A DNA stretch of 64,000 nt. It comes from Anaerolineaceae bacterium. Its GTDB lineage: Bacteria > Chloroflexota > Anaerolineae > Aggregatilineales > Phototrophicaceae. Below are positions 27,843 through 36,905 of this stretch, in pieces (positions within the stretch are counted from its first letter, which is position 1; the number at the start of each line of letters is the position of its first letter). Where the stretch lies: assembly GCA_020634165.1 (NCBI GenBank), contig JACKCF010000001.1, positions 1,860,001 to 1,924,000 of the forward strand, read 5' to 3'. Made by a program: the position numbers and the translations under genes. The notes beneath the pieces were generated by a model. It was not told the origin of the DNA and made no database searches. It saw only the letters and a program-made list of their open reading frames with translations.

Positions 27843-27969
27843 TTAAGTCCAGCTTGATAGCCGCCTGCAAGCCAATTTGATATGATATAAGGTAGCGTCG
27901 TACGTGTTCGGTCGTGCGCATGACTGCACCATCCATCACAACGCCGACACCAGTTGAACGGAGCACTAC

Positions 27970-29373
27970 ATGCAAGTTAATTCCAATAATTTTGTCTCAT
28001 TAGCAGAAATTGCTATTCATAAACCGGAATTGCAGGAAGCTGTTTCTGAAGGCACCCGCCGCGCCTATGAAAAACGCGCCAAAGCTATGTTCGCTGATAG
28101 CCATGCACAGGGCGAATTCATGCGTCAGCAGGCCTACGAAGCCAAACGTCGCGCCCTTCGCAACCTGCCGGAAGTGCTGGAAACCGCCGAGGCCAATTTG
28201 CAGGCCAATGGCTTCAAGGTGCTCTGGGCGGTCGATGCCGACGAAGCCAGTCGCCATGTGCAGCACATTTTGAAGAAGCACCACGCCTCGACGGTCATCA
28301 AGAGCAAGAGCATGCTGACTGAGGAAATCGGCCTTAACCATGTTTTGGAAGACGGCGGCATCCGCGTTGTGGAAACGGACCTGGGTGAGTACATCATCCA
28401 GCTCAACCATGAAGTGCCCAGCCACATCGTCGCGCCCGTCATCCACAAGACCAAAGCCGAAATCCGTGACATCTTCATGCGCGAACTCAACATGGAATCC
28501 ACCGACGACGCTGCGGAAATGGTCGCGTTTGCTCGCAAAATGCTGCGCCGAGATTTCCTCAATGCCGATGTCGGTATTTCTGGTGGCAACTTCGTGATTG
28601 CAGAAACAGGCAGCCTCGGCCTCGTCATGAACGAGGGCAATGGTCGCATGTGTACCACCATGCCCGATGTCCATATCGCACTGGTTGGCATTGAAAAAGT
28701 CATCGAAAATTTGCAGGACTATGCTACGCTCAACCAGGTGCTAACGCGCACTGGCACTGGCCAGAACCTGACCGTCTATACCAACATCATCAACGGTCCC
28801 CGTCGCGAAGGCGAATCTGATGGTCCCGATGATGTTTACATCATCTTCGTTGATAATGGTCGCAGTGAGGTCTACGGCACCAAATATGCTGAAGCTTTGT
28901 CTTGTATTCGTTGCGGTGCCTGCCAGAATGCCTGTCCGGTCTATCGCAACGTCGGCGGCCATGCTTATGGATGGGTCTATGGCGGTCCGATTGGCGCCGT
29001 GCTGACGCCGCTCTACACAGGCCTGGAAAATGCCTCGCCGCTGCCACATGCTAGCAGCCTCTGTGGCTCCTGCAAGCAAGTCTGCCCGGTCGATATCGAC
29101 CTGCCGCGTATGCTGCTCGATTTGCGTTATGACCTCGTCAAAGAAAAAGTCGATAATAAATGGCAGCTTGGCCTCAAGGGGTGGGCGATGGGCATGCAGT
29201 CTCCGGCGCTCTATGGTTTCGGCGCCCGTTCGGCACGGTTCGGCAAAATGCTCATTGGCGATAACCTGCCAAGCGTATTCGGTGGTTGGACAAAGTACCG
29301 CGATTTCCCGGACTTCGCCCCCAAGACCTTCCATCAGATGTGGCAAGAACGCCAGAAGGGGAAATTACAATGA
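27970..29373 (+). CDS. lutB: Lactate utilisation iron-sulfur protein LutB/LldF-like
   Basis: The 467-aa protein has an N-terminal LUD domain (about 65-295) and a C-terminal ferredoxin-like region. The first Fe-S motif is CIRCGACQNACP near residue 312, and a second cluster motif is CGSCKQVCPVDIDLP near residue 362. LutB acts with LutA and LutC in a cytoplasmic complex that oxidises L-lactate to pyruvate and passes electrons toward the respiratory chain. lutC follows with a 4-bp overlap. No lutA-type Cys-rich protein is found in this window, so the partner is either elsewhere or replaced. An L-lactate dehydrogenase lies far upstream at position 1. Confidence 0.92.
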   Translation: MQVNSNNFVSLAEIAIHKPELQEAVSEGTRRAYEKRAKAMFADSHAQGEFMRQQAYEAKRRALRNLPEVLETAEANLQANGFKVLWAVDADEASRHVQHILKKHHASTVIKSKSMLTEEIGLNHVLEDGGIRVVETDLGEYIIQLNHEVPSHIVAPVIHKTKAEIRDIFMRELNMESTDDAAEMVAFARKMLRRDFLNADVGISGGNFVIAETGSLGLVMNEGNGRMCTTMPDVHIALVGIEKVIENLQDYATLNQVLTRTGTGQNLTVYTNIINGPRREGESDGPDDVYIIFVDNGRSEVYGTKYAEALSCIRCGACQNACPVYRNVGGHAYGWVYGGPIGAVLTPLYTGLENASPLPHASSLCGSCKQVCPVDIDLPRMLLDLRYDLVKEKVDNKWQLGLKGWAMGMQSPALYGFGARSARFGKMLIGDNLPSVFGGWTKYRDFPDFAPKTFHQMWQERQKGKLQ

Positions 29374-30026
29374 GCAGTCGCGATCAAATCTTAGGCCGTT
29401 TGCGGGCCGCTCAAAAGCCCTTCACTGATGTCCCGCCTGTAGCCGAACGCCGCCATATGGTCCCTGGGGTCGAAGATATGGGGCCAGCCGAACTTCAGGC
29501 GCGTTTTATGCAGGAGCTTGATCTGCTCGGCTGCACGATTTATTGCCCTCGTGACAATCAGGATGCACTCAATCACATTGTGGAGCATCTTGGTGATGCC
29601 ACATCCGTGCTCAGTTGGGATGATGACCATCTGCCCGTTGATGGCCTCAGCGATGCATTGCAAAAAGCCAACATCAAAATTGCAGAATTTGACGATGGTG
29701 AAGCGCATGTCGGCATCAGCGGTGCCGATGCGGCCCTGGCTGCGACTGGCAGCGTGATTGTTTCATCTGGCCCAGGGAAGTTTCGCACGGCGTCCTTGTT
29801 ACCGGATATCCATATTGCAGTGGTCGATGCTTCAAAAATCGTCGCTGATTTTGAAACCTGGGCAGCGAGCCAGAAAGCGGCAGGTCTGCCGGCCTTCAGG
29901 AAGTCCAGTAACACCGTCATCATCACCGGACCCAGCAAGACCGCAGACATCGCTCAGATTCTCATCAAAGGCGCTCACGGTCCGCGCAAAGTCCACATTG
30001 TGCTGGTGAATGCCGCGACTAGCTAA
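29370..30026 (+). CDS. lutC: Lactate utilisation protein C (LUD domain)
   Basis: The 218-aa product is a single LUD domain, starting MSSRDQILGRLRAAQ with the ATG overlapping the lutB stop. Internal landmarks are GISGADAALAATGSVIVSSG (about 140-159) and LLPDIHIAVVDASKIVAD, the conserved core of LutC/YkgG proteins. It is the third component of the LutABC L-lactate oxidation system; its exact chemical role is not established. Translation coupling with lutB supports a stoichiometric complex. Its 3' end overlaps the convergent xylulokinase gene by 8 bp, so the two transcripts are complementary at their ends. Confidence 0.9.
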   Translation: MSSRDQILGRLRAAQKPFTDVPPVAERRHMVPGVEDMGPAELQARFMQELDLLGCTIYCPRDNQDALNHIVEHLGDATSVLSWDDDHLPVDGLSDALQKANIKIAEFDDGEAHVGISGADAALAATGSVIVSSGPGKFRTASLLPDIHIAVVDASKIVADFETWAASQKAAGLPAFRKSSNTVIITGPSKTADIAQILIKGAHGPRKVHIVLVNAATS

Positions 30027-31512
30027 GTCTATGAAAATCGTCTTTTAATTTGGGGTACAGCCTACAGAATTGGCTGTACCTCTCTTTATATAGGCTGGTG
30101 ACTTGCTCGTCAGGTTCAACAGTCAATCGTTCTGATTGCACGACCTCCGCTGCTTCGGCGAAACTCCCTATCTCGCCTATGCCGATGCCTGCCAACAGGG
30201 CCGCGCCTGTCGCTGTAGCTTCCTCTACCTGGCTGACCTCAATCGGTTGCCCCAGAATATTCGCCAGCGTCTGATGCCAGATCGGATGTGCCATTGTGCC
30301 GCCGCACCCTGTGATCACACGCTGCGATTCTTGCCCGACCATTGCCAGTTCTAATATTTGCCGCAAGCCAAAGCACACTCCCTCAATGACTGCCCGCGCC
30401 ATATGCCCGCGCCCATGCCGATGCGTTAACCCGATGAATGCTCCCCGTGCCTGCGGGTCCAGTAGCGGCGCACGCTCTCCATATAAGTAGGGCAGGAAGA
30501 CCAGCCCTTCAGCGCCAGCAGGGCTAGCTGCTGCCATCTGGGCCAACTCCTGATAACCCATATCTTCATCCAGGCCGAGCAAATCCCGCAGCCATCTTAG
30601 CGATAGCCCCGCTGAAAGCATCGCCCCCAGCACGTAAATCGTGTCTGGAACCGCATGGTTAAATTGATGCAGATGAGGATCGGCTGTGGGGCGGGTTGCC
30701 TTGCGGTACGGGACTAGAATCTGGCCGCCGCTGCCAATCGTGATCGAAACATCGCTCTCACTTGTAATCCCATTGGCGATGGCCTGTGCGGGCTGGTCAG
30801 CGCAGCCTGCCACTACCGGAATACCCACAGGCAAACCCGTTTCTTCGCTCGCTTGTGATGTCACGGTGCCGATGACCACATGAGAATCCGACACCTGCGC
30901 CAATTTATCCCCAGGCAACCCCAATGCCTCGATGACATCTGCTGACCACTCACCACGGTCAATATCAAACAGGCCCGTCGCCGCCGCATCCGTGATGTCT
31001 GTTCCCAGGCTCCCCGTGAGGCGATAGCGTACATAGTCTTTCGGCAGCAGAATCGTTTGCGTTTGTGCCAGCAATTCCGGCTGATGTTCCGCCAGCCACA
31101 CCAGCGTCGTCACCATAAAGCCGCTCATCGGCAGTGTTCCAGTTGTCGCCACATAGCGATCTGAGCCAATTCGTTCCAGAATGCGCTCAGTAAGGGTGCC
31201 CCCGCGTTGGTCCGCCCAGATGATGGCCGGATGAACGGGCACGCCAGTGTTATCCAACAAGACCGTTCCATGCATCTGGCCTGTCAGCCCAATGCCTGCA
31301 ATTTCGCTTAAATCGATCTTTTTATTTATGTTTTGTATACATAGTTGTACAGCTTTCCACCAATCTGTGGATGCCTGAACAGCAAATCCTGCTTGGGGGT
31401 GATGCACTGGGTACGGTATACTTGCATGTGTCACAAGGGTTCCGGTGTGGCTATCTAGGATGACCACTTTTGCACTGGATGTCCCAATATCAATACCCAT
31501 GTAGTCGCTCAC
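30019..31512 (-). CDS. xylB: Xylulokinase (FGGY family)
   Basis: The 497-aa sugar kinase starts with GIDIGTSSAKVVILD, the ATP-phosphate loop. GLTGQMHGTVLLDNTGVPVHP follows at about residues 75-95 and identifies xylulokinases; Asp in IIWADQR is near the sugar site. The C-terminal FGGY domain contains LPYLYGERAPLLDPQARG and VITGCGGTMAHPIW. It phosphorylates D-xylulose to xylulose-5-phosphate. The start is set by GGAGGT four bases before a GTG at 31512; the next in-frame ATG lies 16 bases from that site. No xylose isomerase or transporter is adjacent. Confidence 0.92.
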   Translation of the reverse strand: MSDYMGIDIGTSSAKVVILDSHTGTLVTHASIPYPVHHPQAGFAVQASTDWWKAVQLCIQNINKKIDLSEIAGIGLTGQMHGTVLLDNTGVPVHPAIIWADQRGGTLTERILERIGSDRYVATTGTLPMSGFMVTTLVWLAEHQPELLAQTQTILLPKDYVRYRLTGSLGTDITDAAATGLFDIDRGEWSADVIEALGLPGDKLAQVSDSHVVIGTVTSQASEETGLPVGIPVVAGCADQPAQAIANGITSESDVSITIGSGGQILVPYRKATRPTADPHLHQFNHAVPDTIYVLGAMLSAGLSLRWLRDLLGLDEDMGYQELAQMAAASPAGAEGLVFLPYLYGERAPLLDPQARGAFIGLTHRHGRGHMARAVIEGVCFGLRQILELAMVGQESQRVITGCGGTMAHPIWHQTLANILGQPIEVSQVEEATATGAALLAGIGIGEIGSFAEAAEVVQSERLTVEPDEQVTSLYKERYSQFCRLYPKLKDDFHRLS

Positions 31513-31727
31513 ATTGACCTCCACTTCTTACCAATAGCATGACTTTATCGCTTGTTTTGCCATTACGGCAAACTTATATTGCATCGGGATACATGACATT
31601 TGACTGGAATGAATGTGACGATTTGCACTAATGCATGGTTAATGTCATATTTGATATGATTTACTGTTGAGCGACTGTATGTTGGCTTAACTCATAATTT
31701 CTACTCAACAACCAAAAAGGGGGGACG

Positions 31728-33248
31728 ATGCGTTCTGTACGGATCGTTTTGCTGATTCTGTCAATAAGTGTATTGGCTGCTTGTGGCCGCGTCTTGCCTG
31801 ATGAAACTCCCGCATCAAGCTCGGCGTCGTCGGATAGCGCCTCGACGACGGTGGAGGAAACTCCCACCGAGGCTGCTGATACGTCTGATGCCGCTGCGGA
31901 GGATACCTCATCAGCAGAATCAACACCTGCGGAAACAACCAGTAGTTCATCGACTGATAGCACCGCTGCCACAACTGCCGATGACCCTATCGCTCAGGCG
32001 GTAGCCGCTGCTGATCCGGCGAATGGTGAAGTCCTGTTTGCTCAGATGACGAGCACAGGTTTTGCATGCACCAATTGCCACAACATAGCCAATGAAGATC
32101 GCTTGGTCGGCCCAGGTATGCTTAATGTGGGGGCACGCGCCTGGACGCGAGTTCCTGGCGTTTCAGCACCAGACTATATTTATAACTCTATTCTTCATCC
32201 CAATGATCATATTGTCGAATCCTACCCGGAAAATGTCATGCCAGCCGTCTACGAGACCATCTTCACCGAAGATCAGCTCTATGACATCGTGGCTTATATG
32301 ATGACCCTGGGCGAATCTGCACCGCCAGCGGCAGTTGCATCTGGCACAACCGACGATTCATCATCAGAAGATGCGACGCCGGTGGAAGAAACACCTTCCG
32401 AAGATGCAACCGAGGAACCCGCTACGGAAGAACCTGCGGAAGCGACGCCGGAAACCATCGTTGTTACACAGGTTGTTGTCGTGACGGCCACTCCTGGCGC
32501 TGATGAAGCCGCTGCGGGTGGCGAAAGCTCGGAAACAGCCACCGAAGAAGCCACCCTGGAACCGACACCAGAACCAACTCAATCCTACGTTGTCACACTC
32601 GATGGACTTGGCTGGGGCGTCCCCGTTGTTGGCGAACAACTCTTTACTACCGCCTTCATCGATGAGCAAGCCTGCTCAGATTGCCACTATGCAGAGTCTG
32701 ACGAAGTCCTGGTTGGGCAGGGTATGGCAGGTCTGTCGGATCGTGCTTTGGAAGCGGGTCAGCAGACCCAAACCTATGCCTACCGCTCCATCATTGATCC
32801 CGATGTTCATCCTGATCTGTCACGCGACTATGTCGATGTTCTGTCCGATACTCAGATTGCTGACCTCGTCGCCTACATGCTGACCTTGCGCGAGGGTGGC
32901 GGGGCTGAAGAAGATTCAATCGGCCTGCTGGTTGCCAATGCCGATGCGGCTCACGGAGAAACGCTCTTTAACGAAATGACATCTACTGGCTTTGCCTGTG
33001 TCACATGCCACCATGTCGATAGCACCGAAATGCTGGTTGGTCCGGGCCTGCTGGGTTTGCCAGATCGTGCTGGTGACCGTGTGCCCGGTCAGACTGCTGA
33101 ACGCTATATTTTCAACTCAGTCACGCATCCCAATGAATATATTGTCGAAACGTACCCTGAATCGGTGATGCCACAGACCTATACCGAGGTCTTTAGCACC
33201 AGTGATATTTACGACATCATCGCTTACTTGATGACGCTGGGTGAATAA
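31728..33248 (+). CDS. Tri-haem cytochrome c lipoprotein
   Basis: The 506-aa protein has a lipoprotein signal with lipobox LAAC at residues 16-19, then about 70 residues of Ser/Thr/Glu/Ala-rich linker. Three cytochrome c domains follow, with CTNCH (114-118), CSDCH (316-320) and CVTCH (424-428). Domains 1 and 3 are near-duplicates (both QM/EMTSTGFAC before the haem) and each has a Met-Pro axial ligand segment, at about 171 and 481. Domain 2 has no Met in the matching position. A second acidic linker (about 205-285) separates domains 1 and 2. It heads the ba3 oxidase operon and is probably the outer-face electron donor to subunit II. GGGG lies 7 bp before the ATG, and a TATGAT box lies at 31655-31660. 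Confidence 0.9.
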   Translation: MRSVRIVLLILSISVLAACGRVLPDETPASSSASSDSASTTVEETPTEAADTSDAAAEDTSSAESTPAETTSSSSTDSTAATTADDPIAQAVAAADPANGEVLFAQMTSTGFACTNCHNIANEDRLVGPGMLNVGARAWTRVPGVSAPDYIYNSILHPNDHIVESYPENVMPAVYETIFTEDQLYDIVAYMMTLGESAPPAAVASGTTDDSSSEDATPVEETPSEDATEEPATEEPAEATPETIVVTQVVVVTATPGADEAAAGGESSETATEEATLEPTPEPTQSYVVTLDGLGWGVPVVGEQLFTTAFIDEQACSDCHYAESDEVLVGQGMAGLSDRALEAGQQTQTYAYRSIIDPDVHPDLSRDYVDVLSDTQIADLVAYMLTLREGGGAEEDSIGLLVANADAAHGETLFNEMTSTGFACVTCHHVDSTEMLVGPGLLGLPDRAGDRVPGQTAERYIFNSVTHPNEYIVETYPESVMPQTYTEVFSTSDIYDIIAYLMTLGE

Positions 33249-33338
33249 TCACCCAGCGCTATCGTGCTGGTTATTCTGTAATTCAATCGGTAATGAGTCG
33301 TAGCAGTTAGTTCTCAAATGACCTGAGGAGGTAAGCGT

Positions 33339-33560
33339 ATGGAAAAGCCAATGGACGATGTTGCCCAAACATCACCAGAAGCAACTGCTGAAGGTAGCCA
33401 TAGCAGTGAACACAATGATGAGTACAACGAGACGCTCTATGAACGTTACGGTGTTCCACGTGGGGCTGTAGCCTTCGTTGTGGTGATCTTCTTCTTCTAC
33501 ATTGGATACTTTTTCTTAACCTGGTACGAAGTCTTCGTAGCGCGCACGCTTGGAGGTTAA
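33339..33560 (+). CDS. Cytochrome c oxidase ba3-type small subunit IIa-like
   Basis: This 73-aa protein has a polar acidic N-terminus of about 40 residues and one transmembrane helix (about 46-65, VAFVVVIFFFYIGYFFLTWY). The segment ERYGVPRGA before the helix resembles the subunit IIa found in ba3 oxidases of Thermus, which supplies the missing helix of a shortened subunit II. Position directly ahead of subunits II and I supports this. An AGGAGGT ribosome site precedes the ATG by about 6 bp. It is too short for confident family assignment from sequence alone. Confidence 0.8.
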   Translation: MEKPMDDVAQTSPEATAEGSHSSEHNDEYNETLYERYGVPRGAVAFVVVIFFFYIGYFFLTWYEVFVARTLGG

Positions 33561-33568
33561 TCTAAACC

Positions 33569-34066
33569 ATGCATATTGAAAGATACGAAAAACTCTGGAT
33601 TTATGCCTTTGTCGTCATGCTGGCAGTCTTTGTTGCCGCTTTGATGGCAGGCGCAATCCTGTTTAATGTGCGCGTTCCGGGTTCCGCAGGCTTGATGAAT
33701 CCTGCCGATATTCCCAACTCAGAATTCGCCAACCCTGGTGTGCGTGATATGGGTGATGGTAATTACAACGTATATGTCGTTGCGCGCATGTGGGCCTTCC
33801 AGCCTTCGGAAATTGTCCTGCCGGAAGGGGCCAACGTAACCTTTTACGTCACCAGTGCAGATATCACACATGGTTTCATTATTGAGCATCACAATGCCAA
33901 TCTCGAAGTCATCCCCGGTGTCATTGGTACCACCCGTGTGACCTTCCCCTCGGCTGGCACGTTTAAGCTACAGTGCCATGAGTACTGTGGCCGCGGTCAT
34001 CAACTGATGCACATCGACATTATTGTTGAAGAAACCCAAGTAGCCCTTGCAGCGAATGAGGAGTAG
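33569..34066 (+). CDS. Cytochrome c oxidase ba3-type subunit II (CuA)
   Basis: The 165-aa subunit has a single N-terminal membrane helix (about 10-34) and a periplasm-facing cupredoxin domain. The binuclear CuA site is complete: a His in the DITHGFIIEHHN segment (about 104-115), and CHEYCGRGHQLMH near residue 134 with two Cys, one Glu carbonyl position, one His and one Met. It accepts electrons from cytochrome c and passes them to subunit I. One helix rather than two is the mark of ba3-type subunit II and fits with the separate IIa gene 8 bp upstream. Confidence 0.93.
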   Translation: MHIERYEKLWIYAFVVMLAVFVAALMAGAILFNVRVPGSAGLMNPADIPNSEFANPGVRDMGDGNYNVYVVARMWAFQPSEIVLPEGANVTFYVTSADITHGFIIEHHNANLEVIPGVIGTTRVTFPSAGTFKLQCHEYCGRGHQLMHIDIIVEETQVALAANEE

Positions 34067-34072
34067 TTGAGG

Positions 34073-35779
34073 ATGCAATCTGTCAAACCTGCATTGCAAT
34101 CGACTGAAAATGATGGGCGTGTTTTCCCGCGCATCACCACGATTGCAAGCGAAAAATGGTTCATTGGGGCGCATATTTTCGTCGCATTGGCTGCGCTGTC
34201 TATCGGTATCCTGCTTGGCCCATATCAGGCTTTCCGTCGTGCGCCCGCTTTCTTGCTGGAAATTGATCTGCCGATTTTCTCCTATTACTATCAGGCGCTT
34301 ACCGCTCATGGCGTACTGAATGCGCTCGTATTTACGACCTTCTTTATTATGGGGTCGAGTTATTTCGTCGTTCAGCGCTCACTACAGCGGCCCCTTAAAA
34401 GTATGCAAGTGGCCTGGCTTTCTTTCTGGCTGATGTTGGCTGGCTTGCTTTTGGCAGCTTTTGCCATCATCACAGGTCAGGCAAGCGTACTCTATACCTT
34501 CTACCCGCCCATGCAAGCCGATGCGACCTTCTATCTGGGCCTTGCCCTGGTCATTATTGGTACCTGGGTCGGCCTCGCGGATGTCTTCGCCACATATTTT
34601 GACTGGCGTAAAGATAATCCTGGCAAAAAAGTACCGCTCGCCGTTTATGCCATTCTTTGCAACTTCGCCATGTGGTTTACCGCATCCCTGGGCGTAGCCG
34701 TCGAAGTGTTGTTCATGCTGCTGCCGATGTCATTGGGCCTGATTAACACGACCGATGTACAGGTTGCTCGTATTTTGTTCTGGTTCTTCGGCCATCCGCT
34801 GGTGTACTTCTGGCTGATTCCGGCTTATGTGTCCTGGTACACCATGATGCCGAAGCAGCTCGGTGTGCGCCTGTTCAGCGACTCGATGGGGCGTGTTGTC
34901 TTCCTCATGCTGATGGTCTTTTCAATCCCCATCGGCGTTCATCACCTGTATGTTGATCCAGGTGTGAGCGAAGCCGCCAAGGTTATGCACGGCTTGTTGA
35001 CATTCGTGGTTGCGACGCCCAGTCTGCTGACCATGTTTAACCTGGCCGCAACGCTGGAACGTTCCGGTCGCAAGCGCGGCGCAACAGGCCTGTTTGACTG
35101 GTTGTGGAAGCAGCCCTGGGGCAATCCCGTTATTGTTTCCCAGTTCGGCGGCATGATTCTGTTTATCTTCGGCGGCATTACCGGCATCATGAACGCCTCG
35201 TTCAATCTGAACGTTGCGCTTCATAATACGACCTGGATCGTTGGGCATTTCCACACCACAGTTGGCGGGGCTGTCTTCATGACCTATATCGGCATGTTGT
35301 ACTGGATGCTGCCGATGCTTCGCGGTCGTAAGCTGTTTATGCCGCGCTTGGCAACCTTGCAGGCTTACCTCTGGCTCTTTGGCATGCTTATCTTCGGCGG
35401 TGCGATGGGTCGTGCCGGCCTTGAAGGTGCCATTCGTCGTACGGACCTTGCTGGGCAGGGCGCATACATCGCGGATAGCGTGGCTCCCTGGCTGAACATG
35501 TCAGCTTTTGCAGGTTTCCTGCTTCTCATCAGTGCCATTCTGCTTTATACGGTTGCCATCGGTACATTGTTCTTCTCTAAGGAAGAATCTGAGAATGAGG
35601 CACCTGTTGCGACCGAAGCGCCGAAAGACGAATATGCCCCTGGTATCTTTGAAAATTGGAGGCTGTGGGTTGTCGTCATTTTCCTGTCCAACTTCATCAT
35701 GTGGATGCCGGTTGTTCTCAGTGCAGTTGACCTTGTAAATGGTTTCTGGGCCGTTGGTAATCCAGGCGCTGCCCGATAA
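34073..35779 (+). CDS. Cytochrome c oxidase ba3-type subunit I
   Basis: The 568-aa catalytic subunit reduces O2 to water while pumping protons. It has about 13 membrane helices. Haem and copper ligands are visible: AHGVLNALVFTTFF with a haem His, FFGHPLVYFWLIPAY with CuB His and the cross-linked Tyr, HHLYVDPG with two CuB His, and VGHFHTTVGGAVF with the haem a3 and haem b His pair. The B-family form is indicated by YFWLIPAY and by the one-helix subunit II partner. The start ATG at 34073 has GAGGAG nine bases upstream; a TTG 6 bp earlier is less likely. B-type oxidases have high oxygen affinity, suggesting low-oxygen habitats. Confidence 0.95.
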   Translation: MQSVKPALQSTENDGRVFPRITTIASEKWFIGAHIFVALAALSIGILLGPYQAFRRAPAFLLEIDLPIFSYYYQALTAHGVLNALVFTTFFIMGSSYFVVQRSLQRPLKSMQVAWLSFWLMLAGLLLAAFAIITGQASVLYTFYPPMQADATFYLGLALVIIGTWVGLADVFATYFDWRKDNPGKKVPLAVYAILCNFAMWFTASLGVAVEVLFMLLPMSLGLINTTDVQVARILFWFFGHPLVYFWLIPAYVSWYTMMPKQLGVRLFSDSMGRVVFLMLMVFSIPIGVHHLYVDPGVSEAAKVMHGLLTFVVATPSLLTMFNLAATLERSGRKRGATGLFDWLWKQPWGNPVIVSQFGGMILFIFGGITGIMNASFNLNVALHNTTWIVGHFHTTVGGAVFMTYIGMLYWMLPMLRGRKLFMPRLATLQAYLWLFGMLIFGGAMGRAGLEGAIRRTDLAGQGAYIADSVAPWLNMSAFAGFLLLISAILLYTVAIGTLFFSKEESENEAPVATEAPKDEYAPGIFENWRLWVVVIFLSNFIMWMPVVLSAVDLVNGFWAVGNPGAAR

Positions 35780-35797
35780 CTGAACGTCGTATATGAA

Positions 35798-36127
35798 ATG
35801 GGGTCGATCATGTCCTCAACGGAACAAGTCGGCCAGCCAAACGTGGAGGAAGGGCATGTTGACATGCCTTTCCTTTTTTCACTGGCAGCCGTATTTGCAG
35901 TCATTGTCGGTATCGTCCTGTTTGTTTTTAGTCTGGCCTACGTCGATGACATCGAAACATTAAAGAATGCTCCTGATCTCATCTGGGCTTTTGTATGTGG
36001 TCGCCCAGAAAATGCGAATGTCCTTGTCCCTTTGGTAATGACACTCAGCATGTTATCTTTGGTCACAAGTGCCGTCTTGTTTATCTTTAGCCGATACCTC
36101 AGACGGCGCGATCCTCTTTATCAATAG
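35798..36127 (+). CDS. Small two-helix membrane protein in oxidase operon
   Basis: I do not recognise this protein of 105-109 aa. It has two clear transmembrane helices (about 25-47 and 78-100) separated by a short loop containing ALVDD-like acidic residues and Cys-Gly-Arg. The C-terminus is basic (RYLRRRDPLYQ), so the ends probably face the cytoplasm. It lies 18 bp after oxidase subunit I and 18 bp before the SCO gene, so it is likely an accessory or assembly factor for the ba3 oxidase. The first ATG (35798) and a second at 35810 are both possible starts. Confidence 0.75.
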   Translation: MGSIMSSTEQVGQPNVEEGHVDMPFLFSLAAVFAVIVGIVLFVFSLAYVDDIETLKNAPDLIWAFVCGRPENANVLVPLVMTLSMLSLVTSAVLFIFSRYLRRRDPLYQ

Positions 36128-36145
36128 CCTTCGGAAGATAGTGTC

Positions 36146-36841
36146 ATGAATGAAGTCGGGGCTACAGAAAAGCGCAAGAATCAGCCTCTGCCCTGGAAAA
36201 CCCTAGCAATCGTTTTTGTTGTTACCCTCGTCATCTCCGGTATTGTCCTGTTTTTCCTTATACAGAATATTTTGCAGCTTGATGCCGAAAATCAATACAC
36301 GTCTGTCGTCTTAGAAGACAATGGTGGTGTTCGCGACATTGTTCCACCGCGTCAGGTGCAGGATTTCACGCTCACTTCAAATTCTGGTGAACCCGTTAGC
36401 CTGAGTGATTTCGAGGGTAAGCCGCTTCTGTTTTACTTCGGTTACACCCATTGCCCTGATGTCTGCCCAATTTCTCTCAACGATATGATGAAAGTCCGTG
36501 AATTCCTTGGGGATCAATCAGATGACGTTAGTTATCTGTTCATCAGTGTCGATGGCCAGCGTGACACGCCCGAACAGCTTAACAATTTCTTTGCAATGCG
36601 TGACGTTGAAGATGTGATGGTGGGGATGCAGGGGGACGACGACGTCCTCGGCCGAGTCGGCGCCGATTATGGACTCTACTACGAACTTCAGCCCCCTGAT
36701 GAAAATGGCTATTATGCGGTCGATCATACCGCCAACATGTACTTGCTGGATCAGCAGGGCCAGCTCATCACCATCCTTGCCTATGGTACAGAACCGGAAC
36801 TTATTGCCGAGCGCATTCGGAAACTGCTTGCAGAATCCTGA
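36146..36841 (+). CDS. SCO1/SenC-family copper chaperone
   Basis: The 231-aa protein has one N-terminal membrane anchor (about 20-43) and a thioredoxin-like domain. The copper site is complete: CPDVC at about residues 104-108 in FGYTHCPDVCPISLNDM, and the distant His in VDHTANMYLLD near 192. SCO proteins deliver copper to the CuA centre of oxidase subunit II or act as thiol reductases for it. The gene closes the oxidase operon, 18 bp after the preceding gene, which strongly supports an assembly role here. Confidence 0.92.
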   Translation: MNEVGATEKRKNQPLPWKTLAIVFVVTLVISGIVLFFLIQNILQLDAENQYTSVVLEDNGGVRDIVPPRQVQDFTLTSNSGEPVSLSDFEGKPLLFYFGYTHCPDVCPISLNDMMKVREFLGDQSDDVSYLFISVDGQRDTPEQLNNFFAMRDVEDVMVGMQGDDDVLGRVGADYGLYYELQPPDENGYYAVDHTANMYLLDQQGQLITILAYGTEPELIAERIRKLLAES

Positions 36842-36862
36842 CAGGATTCCACGCACTCGTCC

Positions 36863-36891
36863 TTGACAGCCATCACGCCTACTGATATGAT
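36863..36891 (+). promoter_or_regulatory. Sigma-70 type promoter of tRNA-Asp
   Basis: A consensus -35 box TTGACA (36863-36868) is followed after exactly 17 bp by TATGAT (36886-36891). The tRNA-Asp 5' end begins 14 bp after the -10 box, as expected for a stable RNA promoter. It lies 21 bp beyond the SCO stop. Confidence 0.9.
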
Positions 36892-36905
36892 TCCTCAAGT
36901 AATTT

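Noticed and set aside
28000..28674. 224-codon minus-strand frame antisense to lutB
   Set aside because: It lies opposite the conserved LUD domain and has no independent ribosome site or family match that I can see.
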